Shown here piece after piece: positions 11,100-21,329 of a stretch of DNA of 64,000 nucleotides. The stretch spans positions 25,278,501 to 25,342,500 of the forward strand of contig OY754470.1 of NCBI GenBank assembly GCA_963575645.1, written 5' to 3'. The position numbers were made by a program, and so were the translations under genes. How positions within the stretch are numbered: the stretch's first letter is position 1; each line of letters begins with the position of its first letter. Origin of the DNA: Xanthostigma xanthostigma. Lineage: Eukaryota > Arthropoda > Insecta > Raphidioptera > Raphidiidae. The notes beneath the pieces are model-generated. The model saw only the letters and a list, made by a program, of their open reading frames with translations. It did no database searches and had not been told where the DNA came from.

Positions 11100-12610
11100 T
11101 TAGCCCTCTAAGAAGATAAAAATTTTCAAAAATCCTTTCTGAATGCTCACGCCACTGTGCAAAATTACATGCTTATAGATATCCATCGGTTTAGGTGCGT
11201 TGTACGGTCAGTCAATGTTCGAGTTTTAGGGAATGAATTTTCAAAAATCATTTTCGAGTACACAGCTGCGTTAAATAAGGAACCTCTGTGCAAAATTTCA
11301 TGCATTTAGACCCATCGGTTTAGGCAGTCCGTTGTCTGTTAGCCTTTAGACGGTTTATTAAAATGTGAAAAAAGACACATTTTATTGCAAATTTCTAATT
11401 AAACGTATTTATATCAGAAATTTGCTATCCAGCTCCCAGAAGCAGTTAGGAGGTATTTACAGCGAATAAAGCAAGACGTCAGACTGTTATATAATTTCAT
11501 ATTTTTTAAATTTTAACCCCTTCCACAGTCAGGGCCGGACTAATTTATTTTGGTCTTTTTGAAATCTGAAAAATAGTTGAAAAAAAGTAAATTCAAATAT
11601 TTCTTTTTTTTGAGTGTATAAAAAGAATTCTAAACATCGGAAAAATCAGTTTTTAATAAAGTGAAACAACACATTTTCTTTAGATTTTAGAATAAGTAAT
11701 AACCATGTAAAAAGTCACACATTTTTATTTATTTGTTTATTATACACAGTTGTCCAACAGCAAAGTAAACTATCTTGTTTACAAATCTGTTTAAAATAGA
11801 CAGTTTGACCGGGTCTTTCTAAAAACCGGGTCCTAGACATAATATGTCTCATTTGTCTATACAATAATTCGGCCCTGCCCACAGTATTGCCATACCTATT
11901 ATTACCTATTGCATAATAGTTTTAAAATTCGACATTGGCAAAGTTTAAACAAACATGTATAATAATAATTAATTTGGTACCAAAACAGTTTTTTTTTGTA
12001 TTTTTGTAGATATTTAAAATTTTAAAAATTGAGATAAAAACATAAAAATATATCACATCAGTGTTAAATCTATTCAAATTAAATAGATATTATGCATGCA
12101 TATAAATATTAAAAAGAAACAAAAGAGGAATTCATTTTTCAGCTTTTCAAGTCTAAAATATTTCAAAACTGTAAAATTACAGACATGACCTCTTGATTTA
12201 AGACTGCTGTATACGCAGCATTCGATATTACGCAATCTTTAAAAATTTGTCAGACAATAATATAAACACAAAAATATCAGGCGAACAGCTAAATTATAAT
12301 TTTATACATAAACTATAGCTGTTACCAGCGACTTCGTCCGCGTGGAACGTATGTTTGTAAGCTTGGTGGCTGGTGCCTTAGTATATTTTAATGTATTCTA
12401 TTTGCAGTCAGAACTTTTAGACTTAACATTTCCGTTTGGATATACTTTTGTTTTGTTTTGCAGAATTGCCGCAAACACCTGTCAAAATCTCAAGATTGAA
12501 GTACAATGTTTTTTTCTCTATAATAATAAAGAAAGTTTTCTGTCAAGGTCATAGGGGCCCCATTGTCGTCCTCAAGGCCTCCAATAGGTTTAAGACCGCC
12601 CTGGATGTTA
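11100..12610 (+). mobile_element. Composite element X, copy 1 (forward)
   Basis: The order is: short modules with GATTTTTGAAAATTCAT-like words; a block with AGAAATTTGCTATCC; a nested hAT MITE; an AT-rich block; a GCGACTTCGTCCGCGTGG block; and an end near CATAGGGGCCCCATTGTC. The same order appears at 21330-22620 and, inverted, at 23655-24990 and 18595-20400. The CGCGACTTCGTCCGCGTGG-type word is one I associate with Helitron-like or SINE-like insect repeats, but no replicase or transposase was seen. Class unresolved. Confidence 0.65.
11530..11877. mobile_element. hAT-type MITE inside element X copy 1
   Basis: Ends are CAGGGCCGGAC and CGGCCCTG. The flanking 8-mers are TCCACAGT (11522-11529) and CCCACAGT (11878-11885), one mismatch, the size expected for hAT. 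Copies sit at the equivalent place in the X copies at 21.6 kb and 24.35 kb, so the insertion predates amplification of X. Confidence 0.75.
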
Positions 12611-13460
12611 GAGTTTTAACTAAGTACATTAACCCCCTTAGAGGATGCAATTTCAAAATCTTTTCTTAGTGCTCCCTTACTTCTGAGCAAAATTTCATGC
12701 TTCTAGATCCACCGGTTTAGGCTGTGCGTTGTACATCAGGACAGTGTAGAGTTTTAACTAAGTAGATTAACCTCTTAGGGGATCCATTTTCAAAAATCCT
12801 TTTTTAGTGCACACCTGTTTTATCTAAGGAACTCGACATGTGCAAAATTTCATGTTTCTAGATCCACCGGGCTAGGCTGTGCGTTTGTCTGTCGCCTTAA
12901 GAGTATTCGTCCCTGCAAATACCCCCGGCACCCTTCATCTCAAATCTTTTCCCCTCGCCTAAAAACGGTTCGCGCTCTCCCGACGCTATTTTTAAAGCTA
13001 GAAGGTTCTGGTAAACGCCAAATGAAAAACAAAGAATCAGACTACAGATCCTTCAGGCGAATTTTTTGAAAAACAGTTTCGCCTACGTGTGAAATATTAC
13101 GTAACTTATTATTTTTTTCAAAAGGTTGTAAGTTTTATCAGGAATATCTTTTCAAAAAATTCGCCTGAAGGATCTGTAGTCTGATTCTTTGTCTTTCATT
13201 TGGCGTTTACCAGAACCCTCTAGCTTTAAAAATAGCGTCGGGAGAGCGCGAACCGTTTTTAGGCGAGGGAAAAAGATTTGAGATGAAGGGTGCAGGGGGT
13301 ATTTGCAGGGACGAATACTCTTAAGGACTTTTTTATTAAGAAAAATATAGTGAAAAGTGAGTTAATTTCAAACCAAAGCCTGAAATCAGAAATTTGGTAT
13401 CCGGATCCCAGAACTATCAAAGAGGTATTTATTGCGAATAAAACAGAGACGATATAAAAT
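12611..13460 (+). mobile_element. Fragment of element X split by a TTAA palindrome
   Basis: Modules with AAAATTTCATG...CACCGG words (12640-12890) continue after the palindrome as the AGAAATTTGGTATCCGGATC block (13390 onward), which is the normal order of X. This gives the pre-insertion state of the palindrome at 12901-13320. Confidence 0.6.
12901..13320. mobile_element. TTAA-flanked palindromic element, family P (copy 1)
   Basis: A 420-bp near-perfect palindrome beginning GAGTATTCGTCCCTGCAAAT and ending in its mirror, flanked by TTAA at 12897-12900 and 13321-13324. TTAA duplications are typical of piggyBac-superfamily insertion. No transposase is encoded. Copies 2 and 3 are at 40993-41413 and 43696-44113. 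Confidence 0.85.
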
Positions 13461-13640
13461 TTATTACATAAATATGCGCACATAGGCTTACATAGGCGTA
13501 CGCACGGGGGTAATTAAACTCGGCACTTGTAAATTTTTTTAATGTGTGTTTCAGTAAGTTTTCATTTGACTCCCTGCACGTTACCCTTGAAAACATTTTT
13601 TTATTAGAATGAAAAACAAGGTTATGCAAAGAACGGAATA

Positions 13641-14084
13641 AGGCCGCTGCACACGAGGCTAGAAACGCTGCTAGATTTGTCTACTAGTTTTCTAGTGCTG
13701 GTTTTCTTGATTGCTGTTAAGTGCTCGCTTCACACTGACTACTTTCCATGCTTGATTTGTGGATAGATCTGGCGCGCAGTGACAGTTCGAATATAAACAC
13801 AGAGCAAAACGTGTCTGTTGTCTGACTCTGAGCAGAATGACGCCATGCTGGTTTGTGGGTGTTTGTTCAAGTGCCCACGTGACAAGATATTCCTGATTGG
13901 TTCTTGCTCATACCTAGCAGCAGATCTAACAGAGAAAATAGTCCCTTTTCTAATTTTAAAACATATCTTCTGAGCTAGCAAGGCAGCCGCAGTGACGTCA
14001 TTTCCAGCTTCGTACCCAGCCTACCGGCTAGCAGAACTCCTAGCAGCATTTCTAGCAGCGTTTCTAGCCTCGTGTACAGCGGCC
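13641..14084. mobile_element. TIR element, family C (copy 1)
   Basis: Ends AGGCCGCTGCACACGAGGCT and AGCCTCGTGTACAGCGGCCT are inverted repeats that continue through GAAACGCTGCTAGA. The interior (GTGACAGTTCGAATA, ACGTGACAAGATA, TGATTGGTTCTTG) matches the diverged copy at about 58840-59300. No transposase was seen. Confidence 0.7.
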
Positions 14085-14116
14085 TTTGGTTATACTTTTT
14101 TGCTGCTGTCACTAAT

Positions 14117-14393
14117 CATGAGCGCCGGCAGAAGGTTGTAAGGGGGTGCACTTGCACCCCCTTGTCAGGAAAGAAAATAGGTACATAGAAAAAAAATATT
14201 TTTTTTAAATTAAGTTATTGTTTGAATAAAAATAAAAATGATATGTCGTATAGAAGTTTCACTTCGTACGTGTGCACACTAATACGTGCACATTTTTTTT
14301 CTACATAATAGATATACATTAGTTAATTAGTTAATAATATAATATGTAGATGCAGACTCACCCCCTTGAAAGTAATTCTTGCGGCGCCTATGT
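14117..14393. mobile_element. Degenerate MITE-like repeat with a GC-rich hairpin
   Basis: Imperfect ends AGCGCCGGCAGAA and TTCTTGCGGCGCCT are inverted. Near the left end, AAGGGGGTGCA / TGCACCCCCTT forms an 11-bp perfect hairpin. CACCCCCTTG appears again near the right end. Confidence 0.45.
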
Positions 14394-14708
14394 AATTAAT
14401 TGTATTTTTGAGAGGCGTTTCCAAATGACATTCAATAAAATAGTACAAAATTCTTTATATACCGGATGTTTTCATACCTTTCTACCGCTGTCTTGTGTTA
14501 AATGTAGGTACATTGTACTCGAATCGAATATGCAATTTTTCTTTTTTCTTTCAGTTTAGTATTTAAGGGCTATATTGTATCTTTTGTAGGAAATGAATGC
14601 GTAGTCTATTGTATCTAAATAAATTTTTAATGTATCTTCTGAATATGTCTATATATTACCAGCGGACCCGGCGAACTTCGTACCGCCTAACAGTATAATA
14701 TATATATA

Positions 14709-15613
14709 ATGGGTGTTTTTTTTAGAGGTATACAACTTTAAAATGAAATAAAACACGTAAAAATAAGGTTGCTGGCCACGTTGTTGGCTTTGTTTAAAAT
14801 ATAATTTTATGCCATTTATGTTTAAATATGATTTCGGGCATATGGGCGCCACGGCCGGCTTGAATGAAGCGCAATCGGGAAGTCCAATTTTCGATCACTT
14901 TATCGAGCATCTGGGGCCGTATATCGCCAATAGCGCGGCGAATGTTGACTTCCAAGTGATCCAACGTCTGTGGTTTATCGGCGTAGACTAGTGACTTCAC
15001 GTATCCCCAAAGAAAGTAATCCATAGGTGTGAGATCAAAATTTTGCGTTGAAAAAGAGGATCAAGCTGAATATTGTTTTCGGCCCATTCACCGAACGACG
15101 GCGCGCATAATGGTCACGCGGCTTTAACTCTTGCACAAGCTGGATCTTGTAAGCTTGTAAGCCAAGATCTTTTCGCAAAATCTTCCACAACGTGGATGGG
15201 CACAGTCCCAATTGCTGTACACGACGGCGTATCGACTCATTCGGGTCCTCCTCAACACTACGCACCACAGCAGCAATGGCATGTTCTGTGCGCACTGTAT
15301 GGCGTCTTTGTGGATGCGTATTATCAACTAGAGTATGCGTAGTTCGAAAACGATCCATGGTTTTCCGAATAACTTGCTCGGATGGACGATTATGTCGACC
15401 GTAAAATGGACGTAGCGCACGGTTAGTTTGGCAAACTGAACCATAATTTTCAAAATAAATTTGCACAATTTGCAAGCGTTGTACTGATGTAAGTCTATTC
15501 ATGGTGAAATGGCAAAACATACTGACCACAAATCATCTGTCAACTGTCAAATTAACTGTCACTTGAAACGGTGTTGCCAATTTCAAAACCAAACCTCCAA
15601 AAAAAACACCCTT
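14709..15613 (-). mobile_element. Deleted mariner-family transposon
   Basis: Ends AGGGTGTTTTTTTT-like on both sides (left AATGGGTGTTTTTTTTAGAG, right the mirror of AAAGGGTGTTTTTTTTGGAG), flanked by TA (14707-14708; 15614-15615). It encodes both ends of a mariner-like transposase on the - strand. At 905 bp it is shorter than a typical 1.3-kb element. Confidence 0.85.
14794..15502 (-). pseudogene. Mariner-family transposase, internally deleted and frameshifted
   Basis: Translation starts at MNRLTSVQRLQIVQIYFEN (15502). The paired helix-turn-helix region follows (RALRPFYGRHNRPSEQVIR; SIRRRVQQLGLCPSTLWKIL). The frame shifts near NGPKT (about 15080): the family reading continues in another frame as NNIQLDPLFQRKIL. 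It then jumps directly to DLTPMDYFLWGYVKS (about 15035), which lies around the third catalytic Asp. The stretch with the first two catalytic acidic residues is therefore missing, so the product cannot be an active transposase. The C-terminal part reaches a normal-looking end near 14794. Confidence 0.85.
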
Positions 15614-15720
15614 TATATAGCGGCCCTGTACGTGCTTCGCTACGTATAAAGTGAAATAATAAAACAATTTAATTGGAACATCTATCTATCTATTTTATTT
15701 ATTTTAAAATATACATGGAC

Positions 15721-16232
15721 GTATATGTGTGTATGTCGAGCACTCCGGCTGCGCCGTCGTGCCCGGTGCAAAAGAACGAATGGGGAAGGAAGAAAAAAAA
15801 TTTAGGGGTGGACTACCCCTAACATTTAGGGGGATGAAAAATAGATGTTGGCGAAGTGACACCTGTAGACATCTGGCGGGGATAACTAATTAAATGACGA
15901 TTGATCAGTTTTCGACCGGAGAGGAAAAATGATTAAATTACTAAAATGGCTATTAAAAAATAAGGGTTGATCGTAGAAGGGTGAAAATTGAGGATTGTAT
16001 GTATTTTTGTATGTTGTATCATAAAAAAATAGAAATTAAAAATTTGGTCTAAAAAATAAAAAAAAAATTTAGGGGTGGACTACCCCTAACATTTAGGGGG
16101 ATGAAAAATAGATGTTGGTCGATTCTCATAGATACCGGATAAGCACAAAAAATTTCATCAAAATCGGTCAAGCCGTTTCGGAGGAGTATGGCAACAAAAA
16201 CTGTGACACGAGAATTTTATATATTAGATGTA
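15721..16232 (+). mobile_element. RTE-type retroposon 3' tail (lepidopteran-like)
   Basis: Contains AATTTAGGGGTGGACTACCC twice (about 15808 and 16069), then GGTCAAGCCGTTTCGGAGGA and a terminal GAGAATTTTATATATTAGAT. I recognise this as the 3' tail of RTE-clade elements common in Lepidoptera. The repeated first block suggests a small internal duplication. No reverse transcriptase frame is present. Confidence 0.7.
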
Positions 16233-17278
16233 TTGTTTGATGTTGATGTGACACTAATTTTTTGTGCTCCGCCAAGATGATCGTTTGACTGGTTTGGAAT
16301 TCGGACGTAGGTATCATCATCGCCCTATCAGTCATCACCAGGATCCAATGCCATGAAGTCATATATTTAATAATTTACTATATGAATCATTGTCTATCTA
16401 CTCAATGTGCGGTGAGCGAAGGCAGCAAAACGTATCAAAAATATATTTGCGTCTCTTTCTTTGATGTAATTCCCTGATTTCTCCGATGATAGGATTGGTT
16501 GATGTACTTGCATTCAATCTGAACAAAGTATCTCTGTTTCAAAAACTTTGTCTTTTTCTATGACGTTAACATGGGCGTACCTAGCTTTTGGCCTAGGAGG
16601 GAGCAAATTAGAAATTTCTTAAGCCGGGTCTCCCGTTCTTTATTTGCCCTCCTGGATACGCCAGTGCTTACGGCGTAGAAAAAGACAGAAATATATGTTT
16701 GCATCCTAATGGTTCCATATTCCATTGCGATTTTAATCCTATGCTCAGTATAGAATAAAAGTATATGCATGAAGTACATGATGCCATGTAAACTACAGGA
16801 CCTCGCCTTGTCCACGCAATGACCGAAAATTTTCTCGAAAATATGTTCGTGAACTTATATTTTCTTTATAATTGTAATTTGTATCTCACGATCACGTGTT
16901 ACTTTTCAAGAAGTAAAATAACACCGTGTGATTGTTTTATAAACTTTTCAAAGAGAAATATAATTAATTTGCTTGTTAATAATATATCTATAAAGCATTT
17001 TATAACGAAAATATAGGTTCAATTATGTATAATTGTGAGATACAACTATGTAATTACAAACATTAAATTATATTGTGTAAGTATTATTGGTTTTACTTTT
17101 ACATTTATTTTTGCAAAAGTAATGAAGTTGTTTCTTTTTACGTTTACAACTGTACTGATTTTTAGTTGTTTTAAATAAACATAATTATCTGAAAAGTAAC
17201 ACTTTTTCTAAAACACTCTGTATATCGCTGTTCGGGAATTATATAAAAACGTAACTTTCAGGCGGTGCCTTAATTAAA
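16233..17278. other. Intergenic stretch, only a small inverted-end repeat seen
   Basis: About 16569-16668 has imperfect inverted ends (GGGCGTACCTAG / CTGGATACGCC) and could be a short MITE. No gene or shared repeat was recognised in the remainder. Confidence 0.35.
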
Positions 17279-18165
17279 CAGTATGGGGGAAAACAGGGTA
17301 ATTGAGAACATCTAACTTAAAACACTAAAATAATAAAAGAAAGCTATAAATATAATAAACTTTTACTGAAACAGTAACATTGTTAATCTACCTAGCATAA
17401 TAATAATAACAAGACTCTTCGTAATCAACTATGTAATGAAAATATGAAAGAAAATAAACAACACAGTTATTCCTATTTACCCGATACCGTGAGGGGTATT
17501 TGAAATCAGTCCGCGGGGGAAATAGGAACAATATGAAGTAATTAGGAACGACGTAATTAAATCTTTATGAATATTTTTATTATTTTGTTTGGCATAAATC
17601 ACACACGTAACCCTTGCTTGACTAGTCGGTGGTACATTTGTCATGTGCCCAGTTGTTACAAATGATGCACAAGATCCTCTCTTCTCTAGGTGGAGGTTCA
17701 TATTTTTCGCTGCAGATTGTACACTAATACAGTAATTCTGAGGTTAGAACATTTTGATAGGATCAACCAATTAATAGGGGTAATGAGGGACGTTTCTATA
17801 TACCCCTCTGACGCTGTTCCTAATTACCCGAAGTAGGAAATTGAAATAAAAATGAGCGTTACTCGCTAGTGTAGGCTTTGGTGAACTTCAAACTACGCGG
17901 AGTCTATAATCAGATATAGTACATGCAAAATAGTAACGAAATATGACGTCTTTGAACTCAAAAAGATGATGTTTGCATCGATATTGCACACGAGTACAAC
18001 AAAAATTGTAGCACAAGTAAAAAATATATCGTCTGACACTGTGGCAGCACTCTCAATTTTATGGACGCACTGACTGGCGCTTGTGTGGGGCGGTGTAGTG
18101 CGGGGAGAGATATTTGATGTTTCCAATTACTTATCGTTCTCGATTACCCCACTTTCCCCTGTAGT
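17279..18165. mobile_element. Pogo-like TIR transposon remnant
   Basis: The left end CAGTATGGGGGAAAACAGGG followed by TAATTGAGAAC is mirrored at 18137-18165 (GTTCTCGATTACCCC, then ACTTTCCCCTGTAG). The interior carries a cysteine-rich remnant on the - strand. The GGGTAATTGAGAAC/TAATTAGGAAC theme recurs along the element. Length about 887 bp. Confidence 0.65.
17582..17668 (-). pseudogene. PHD-like zinc-finger remnant of a transposase
   Basis: Read from 17668 downward: CIICNNWAHDKCTTD, an in-frame stop, then SSKGYVCDLC. The C-x2-C ... H-x2-C ... C-x2-C spacing fits the C-terminal PHD-like finger found in many insect pogo-type transposases. With a stop inside and no DDE core nearby it is a relic. 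Confidence 0.55.
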
Positions 18166-18594
18166 ATTCCAGTTTAACAAATTAGAAATACCTCTTAAAT
18201 GGTTCTGGGATCCTGCTCCTATTTTGTTATGTCAGATATTGTCCAAATGCGGCTAAAAATAAAAAAAAAAAACAACACAACGTCGAATACCTCTTATAAG
18301 GTTATGGGGGCTGAATAACAAATTCTAGATTGAAATCAACATAACACGTTCTTGAACAAAACAGACTAAAATCTCCTGTGCCCTGATGTTTACCCTACAG
18401 GACTGCCGCCAGTCAGCGCATACATGCACGAAGAACTTTTAGCTTTCTCCTGGAATGTCTGGAATACTTTTCGGATACTTTTCAAATTCGGGAATCTTAT
18501 GATACTCTGAATTCAATAAATTAATCCGTTTGTCTCTAACTTAATTACTGTTTCGAAGATAGAACCATTCCAGATTTTTTTCTGTATATAGGGC
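18166..18594. repeat. Diverged fragments of element X and of the 459-bp repeat
   Basis: AATACCTCTTAAATGGTTCTGG and a second AATACCTCTTATAAGG word resemble the pre-hAT block of X. About 18430-18580 (GGAATGTCTGGAATACTTTT, then TGTTTCGAAGATAGAA) resembles the 459-bp unit. Confidence 0.45.
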
Positions 18595-18776
18595 CGTCTT
18601 TAACCTATTGGAGGTCCTGGATGCATTAGGATAATGGGGTATGACCTTGAGAGAGCACTATTTTTTTTTATTAGAGAGAAAAAAAATTGTGCTTCAATCT
18701 TGAGATTATTGACAGGTGTTTGGGGCAATTCTGCAAAACAAAACAAAAATATATCCAAACGGAAAAGTTAAGCAAA

Positions 18777-19480
18777 GGTATGATTCCGAATGCGACCGCA
18801 GACTGCAAACACCATGGACATTATGTCCATGCAAACCACAGACCGCAGACTGCAGCGGCAGACCGCAGGCGGCAGTACTGGTATCACAGAACAGTTAATC
18901 TGTGACTGGTATCCATATTTTTTTATTAAATGCATTCGGAGCGCGGCGGCACTGTCGCCTGCCGTCGTAGCTTGCCGCGACTGCAGACCGCACCACTGCT
19001 CCTGAACCAGTAGTGTCGCCGACTGCATAAGTGATAACACGTAAAAATGAGTTTTTCGGGCGCCGACGAAGAAAAACTGATTAATTTGGTGGCTTAATAT
19101 CCAGTTATTTATGACACAGGCCACGCTATTTACACGACAATAACTTCTGAATATTTTTTCGTCACTTAACAAATGCTTTTTAATCAACATTGAATAACTT
19201 CCTTCATCTGGTCTATTTCTGAATAAAGGCATCGTGAGCTTTCTTCTTTTTCTGGTATACAGTAACAAAAAGTCATCGTCGTCTTCCTCTTCCAACAAAA
19301 GGCTCCAAATTGTACCGGGAACGTCAAAATCGTCCGTCATCATTTACGGAAAAACCGACTGCCGCCGAAATCTGTCGCTGCATTCTACATTGGTCCAACC
19401 GCAGGCAACAGCACGTTTGCGGTTGCCGTCTGCAGCCTGCAGTTGCAGTCGGTTGCTGCAGCCGCCTTCGGAATCATACC
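18777..19480. mobile_element. PIF/Harbinger-like element nested in element X
   Basis: Ends GGTATGATTCCGAATGCG and CTTCGGAATCATACC are inverted; subterminal regions are full of CAGACTGCA/TGCAGTCGG-type words. It interrupts X where other copies are continuous (compare about 23830-23850). The interior encodes a PIF-like transposase fragment on the - strand. Length 704 bp. Confidence 0.7.
19130..19343 (-). pseudogene. PIF/Harbinger transposase N-terminal fragment
   Basis: After an acidic leader (EEEDDDD) the frame reads RKRRKLTMPLFRNRPDEGSY, then IKKHLLSDEKIFRSYCRV. This is the start pattern of HARBI1-type proteins (basic start, small loop, L..D...F..YFRM-like helix). The rest of the transposase and its catalytic residues are absent. 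Confidence 0.65.
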
Positions 19481-20400
19481 AAGGTTCTGACTGCAACTAG
19501 TATACATTCAAATATACCAAGCTTACAGACGTAAATTCCACGAGGACGAAGTCGCGGATAACAGCTAGTTTATGTATAATTTAGCTGTGCACCTGATACT
19601 TTTGTGTTTATATTATTGACTGACGAATTTTTAGAGATTGCGTAATGTCGAATACTGTGTTACTGCAGTCCTAAATTAAAAGATCATTGTCTGTAATTTT
19701 GAAATATTGACTTGAAAAGTTAAAACATTAATTCCTCTTTTATTTCCTTGTCAAGTGTAAAAATCTTGTATTTATAACGATCTTAGACAAAATCTATCAA
19801 TTATTGCCTGCTCAATGAAAAATCCATGAGGTTTAGAAACAGAAAATAAAAAAGTTTTGGAGACACTGCATTGTCATTAAAGACGGAAATATTTGGTGTG
19901 AGTATAAAAACTATAACGCAACTATGTTTTGTCTTGTTCTATTCGCTATAAATACCTCTTAACTGATTCTGGGTGCCGGATAGCAAATTTCTGATTTTTA
20001 CGTTTTATCGAAATATTTGTCTTACTTGTAAAATGTATGTACTTCACTTTATTTCTTTATAAAAAAAGTCCCTCTAAAGGCTAACGCCTAACAGACAACC
20101 GGTGGGTCTAAATGCATGAAATTTTGCACAGGGGCTCCTTATATAATGTAGGTGAGCACTAAGAAAAGATTTTTGAAAATTCATCCCCTAAGGGGGTTAA
20201 TCTACTTAGTTAAAACTTTAACACTGGACTGACGTACAACGTACAGCCTAAGCCGATAGATTTAGAAGCATGGAATTTTGCACAGAAGTTCCCATAAGAC
20301 GTAGGTGAGCACTAAGAAAGGATTTTTGAAAATTCATCCCCTTACTTTAACACCAACTGACTGACTTGATAACGTAAAAAGCAAGTAGGTATTGTAGTCA

Positions 20401-21069
20401 GTCATTATCGTTTGATTTTTTCGAAATAAATATGCTTTTCGGTACCTAATAAATATCGGTTATCGTTTGGTGATCTGGTAGGAATTAGGGGGCCCCTGTC
20501 GATCGCGGGCCGTTGGCACGTGCCCAGTGAGAAAGAGGGGCGTGGATGGGATAACATATTGTAATGTAATGACAATGGAGGTCAAGCGTCTTGTAGACCT
20601 TATTTTTGTATTTAAAACTAAAATTTAGGAAATTGCAAAGTTCAAAACAAAAATTTGTGATTGTGAACCGACGGCTATCTTAGCGAAGCTATTGGTTTAG
20701 TCCAATAGTCCAACTGGTATTCTAGGACCTGGGCTGTAGGGCGTAGAGATATTTTATAGATTGTAGACGTACTACAAGCTAAGGTAGAGTGGTATCCACA
20801 ATCTACAAGATATTGAAAGCTAGTTGAATACAAATTTTGTAATTGTGAAAAAATAACTTTTTCGTTTTTTGTTACAGATACTTCGATCGTACTGAAGCGA
20901 CCATTAAATGGGCGACCCCCCCAATCCCTATTGTTGAAACTTCTGTACATCAAGTTGATTAGGTATCTTCTACATTTAAAAAAAAAACTGTTATTTTATT
21001 TATGTATTTTATGTTTGTACTAAATAATTGTAAGGAAAAAGGATTGTGAAAAAATAAACACAAATTTAC
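20401..21069. other. Unassigned stretch with one exon-like segment
   Basis: Not matched to other parts of the window. At 20878-20962 a 27-codon open segment ends in TAG after a strong polypyrimidine tract and TTACAG; a candidate AATAAA lies at about 21053. No upstream partner exon could be found and no domain was recognised. Confidence 0.3.
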
Positions 21070-21325
21070 TAAAAAAAAAATATTTTTATTTATAAAACAC
21101 TCGGCCCAGTCCGCCTCCGCTTGAATTTGTAGATTGCGCCATTGTTGTTTCGTCGCCTTACGTCGCAAAATTGGTCTCCACGAAAAGCACTTTTATTATA
21201 ACGCGATAATCTATAGCCTATATGTACATCCTGAAGGTCCATTCTAAATATATCGATTAAAAAAATCGGATGAGTAGTTACAGAGATTACCCTCCGCAGA
21301 AACACAAACTCACAAATTCGCACCC
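21070..21325. repeat. Interspersed repeat, family K (copy 1)
   Basis: Words CCGCTTGAATTTGTAGATTG and GCAAAATTGGTCTCCACGAA recur with changes at 50725-50850 in the same orientation. This is the start of a longer repeat ending near 21320. Class unknown. Confidence 0.5.
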
Positions 21326-21329
21326 TCTC

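Larger units (their letters stand above)
14640..15720. repeat. Retroposon-like remnant interrupted by a mariner element
   Basis: ACCAGCGGACCCGGCGAACT (from 14658) and the continuation GCGGCCCTGTACGTGCTTCG (from 15620) look like one interspersed repeat. It is cut at a TA-rich site by the element at 14709-15613. Similar GGACCCG/GGCCCG-type starts occur at 49.6, 56.0, 56.1 and 61.9 kb. Confidence 0.45.
18595..20400 (-). mobile_element. Composite element X, copy 2 (inverted), with PIF insertion and no hAT MITE
   Basis: In inverse order relative to copy 1: the GGCCGTCTTTAACCTATTGG end, the CGAGGACGAAGTCGCGGATA block (about 19540), the AT-rich block, GGGTGCCGGATAGCAAATTT (about 19970), and two modules with TTTTGAAAATTCATCCCC (20185 and 20330). 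The hAT MITE and its flank are absent here, lost or never present. Confidence 0.6.

Noticed and set aside
18687..19534. Several + strand frames rich in Cys/Arg/Ser
   Set aside because: They are translations of the TGCAG-rich subterminal arrays of the PIF-like element; the - strand frame has the transposase similarity.
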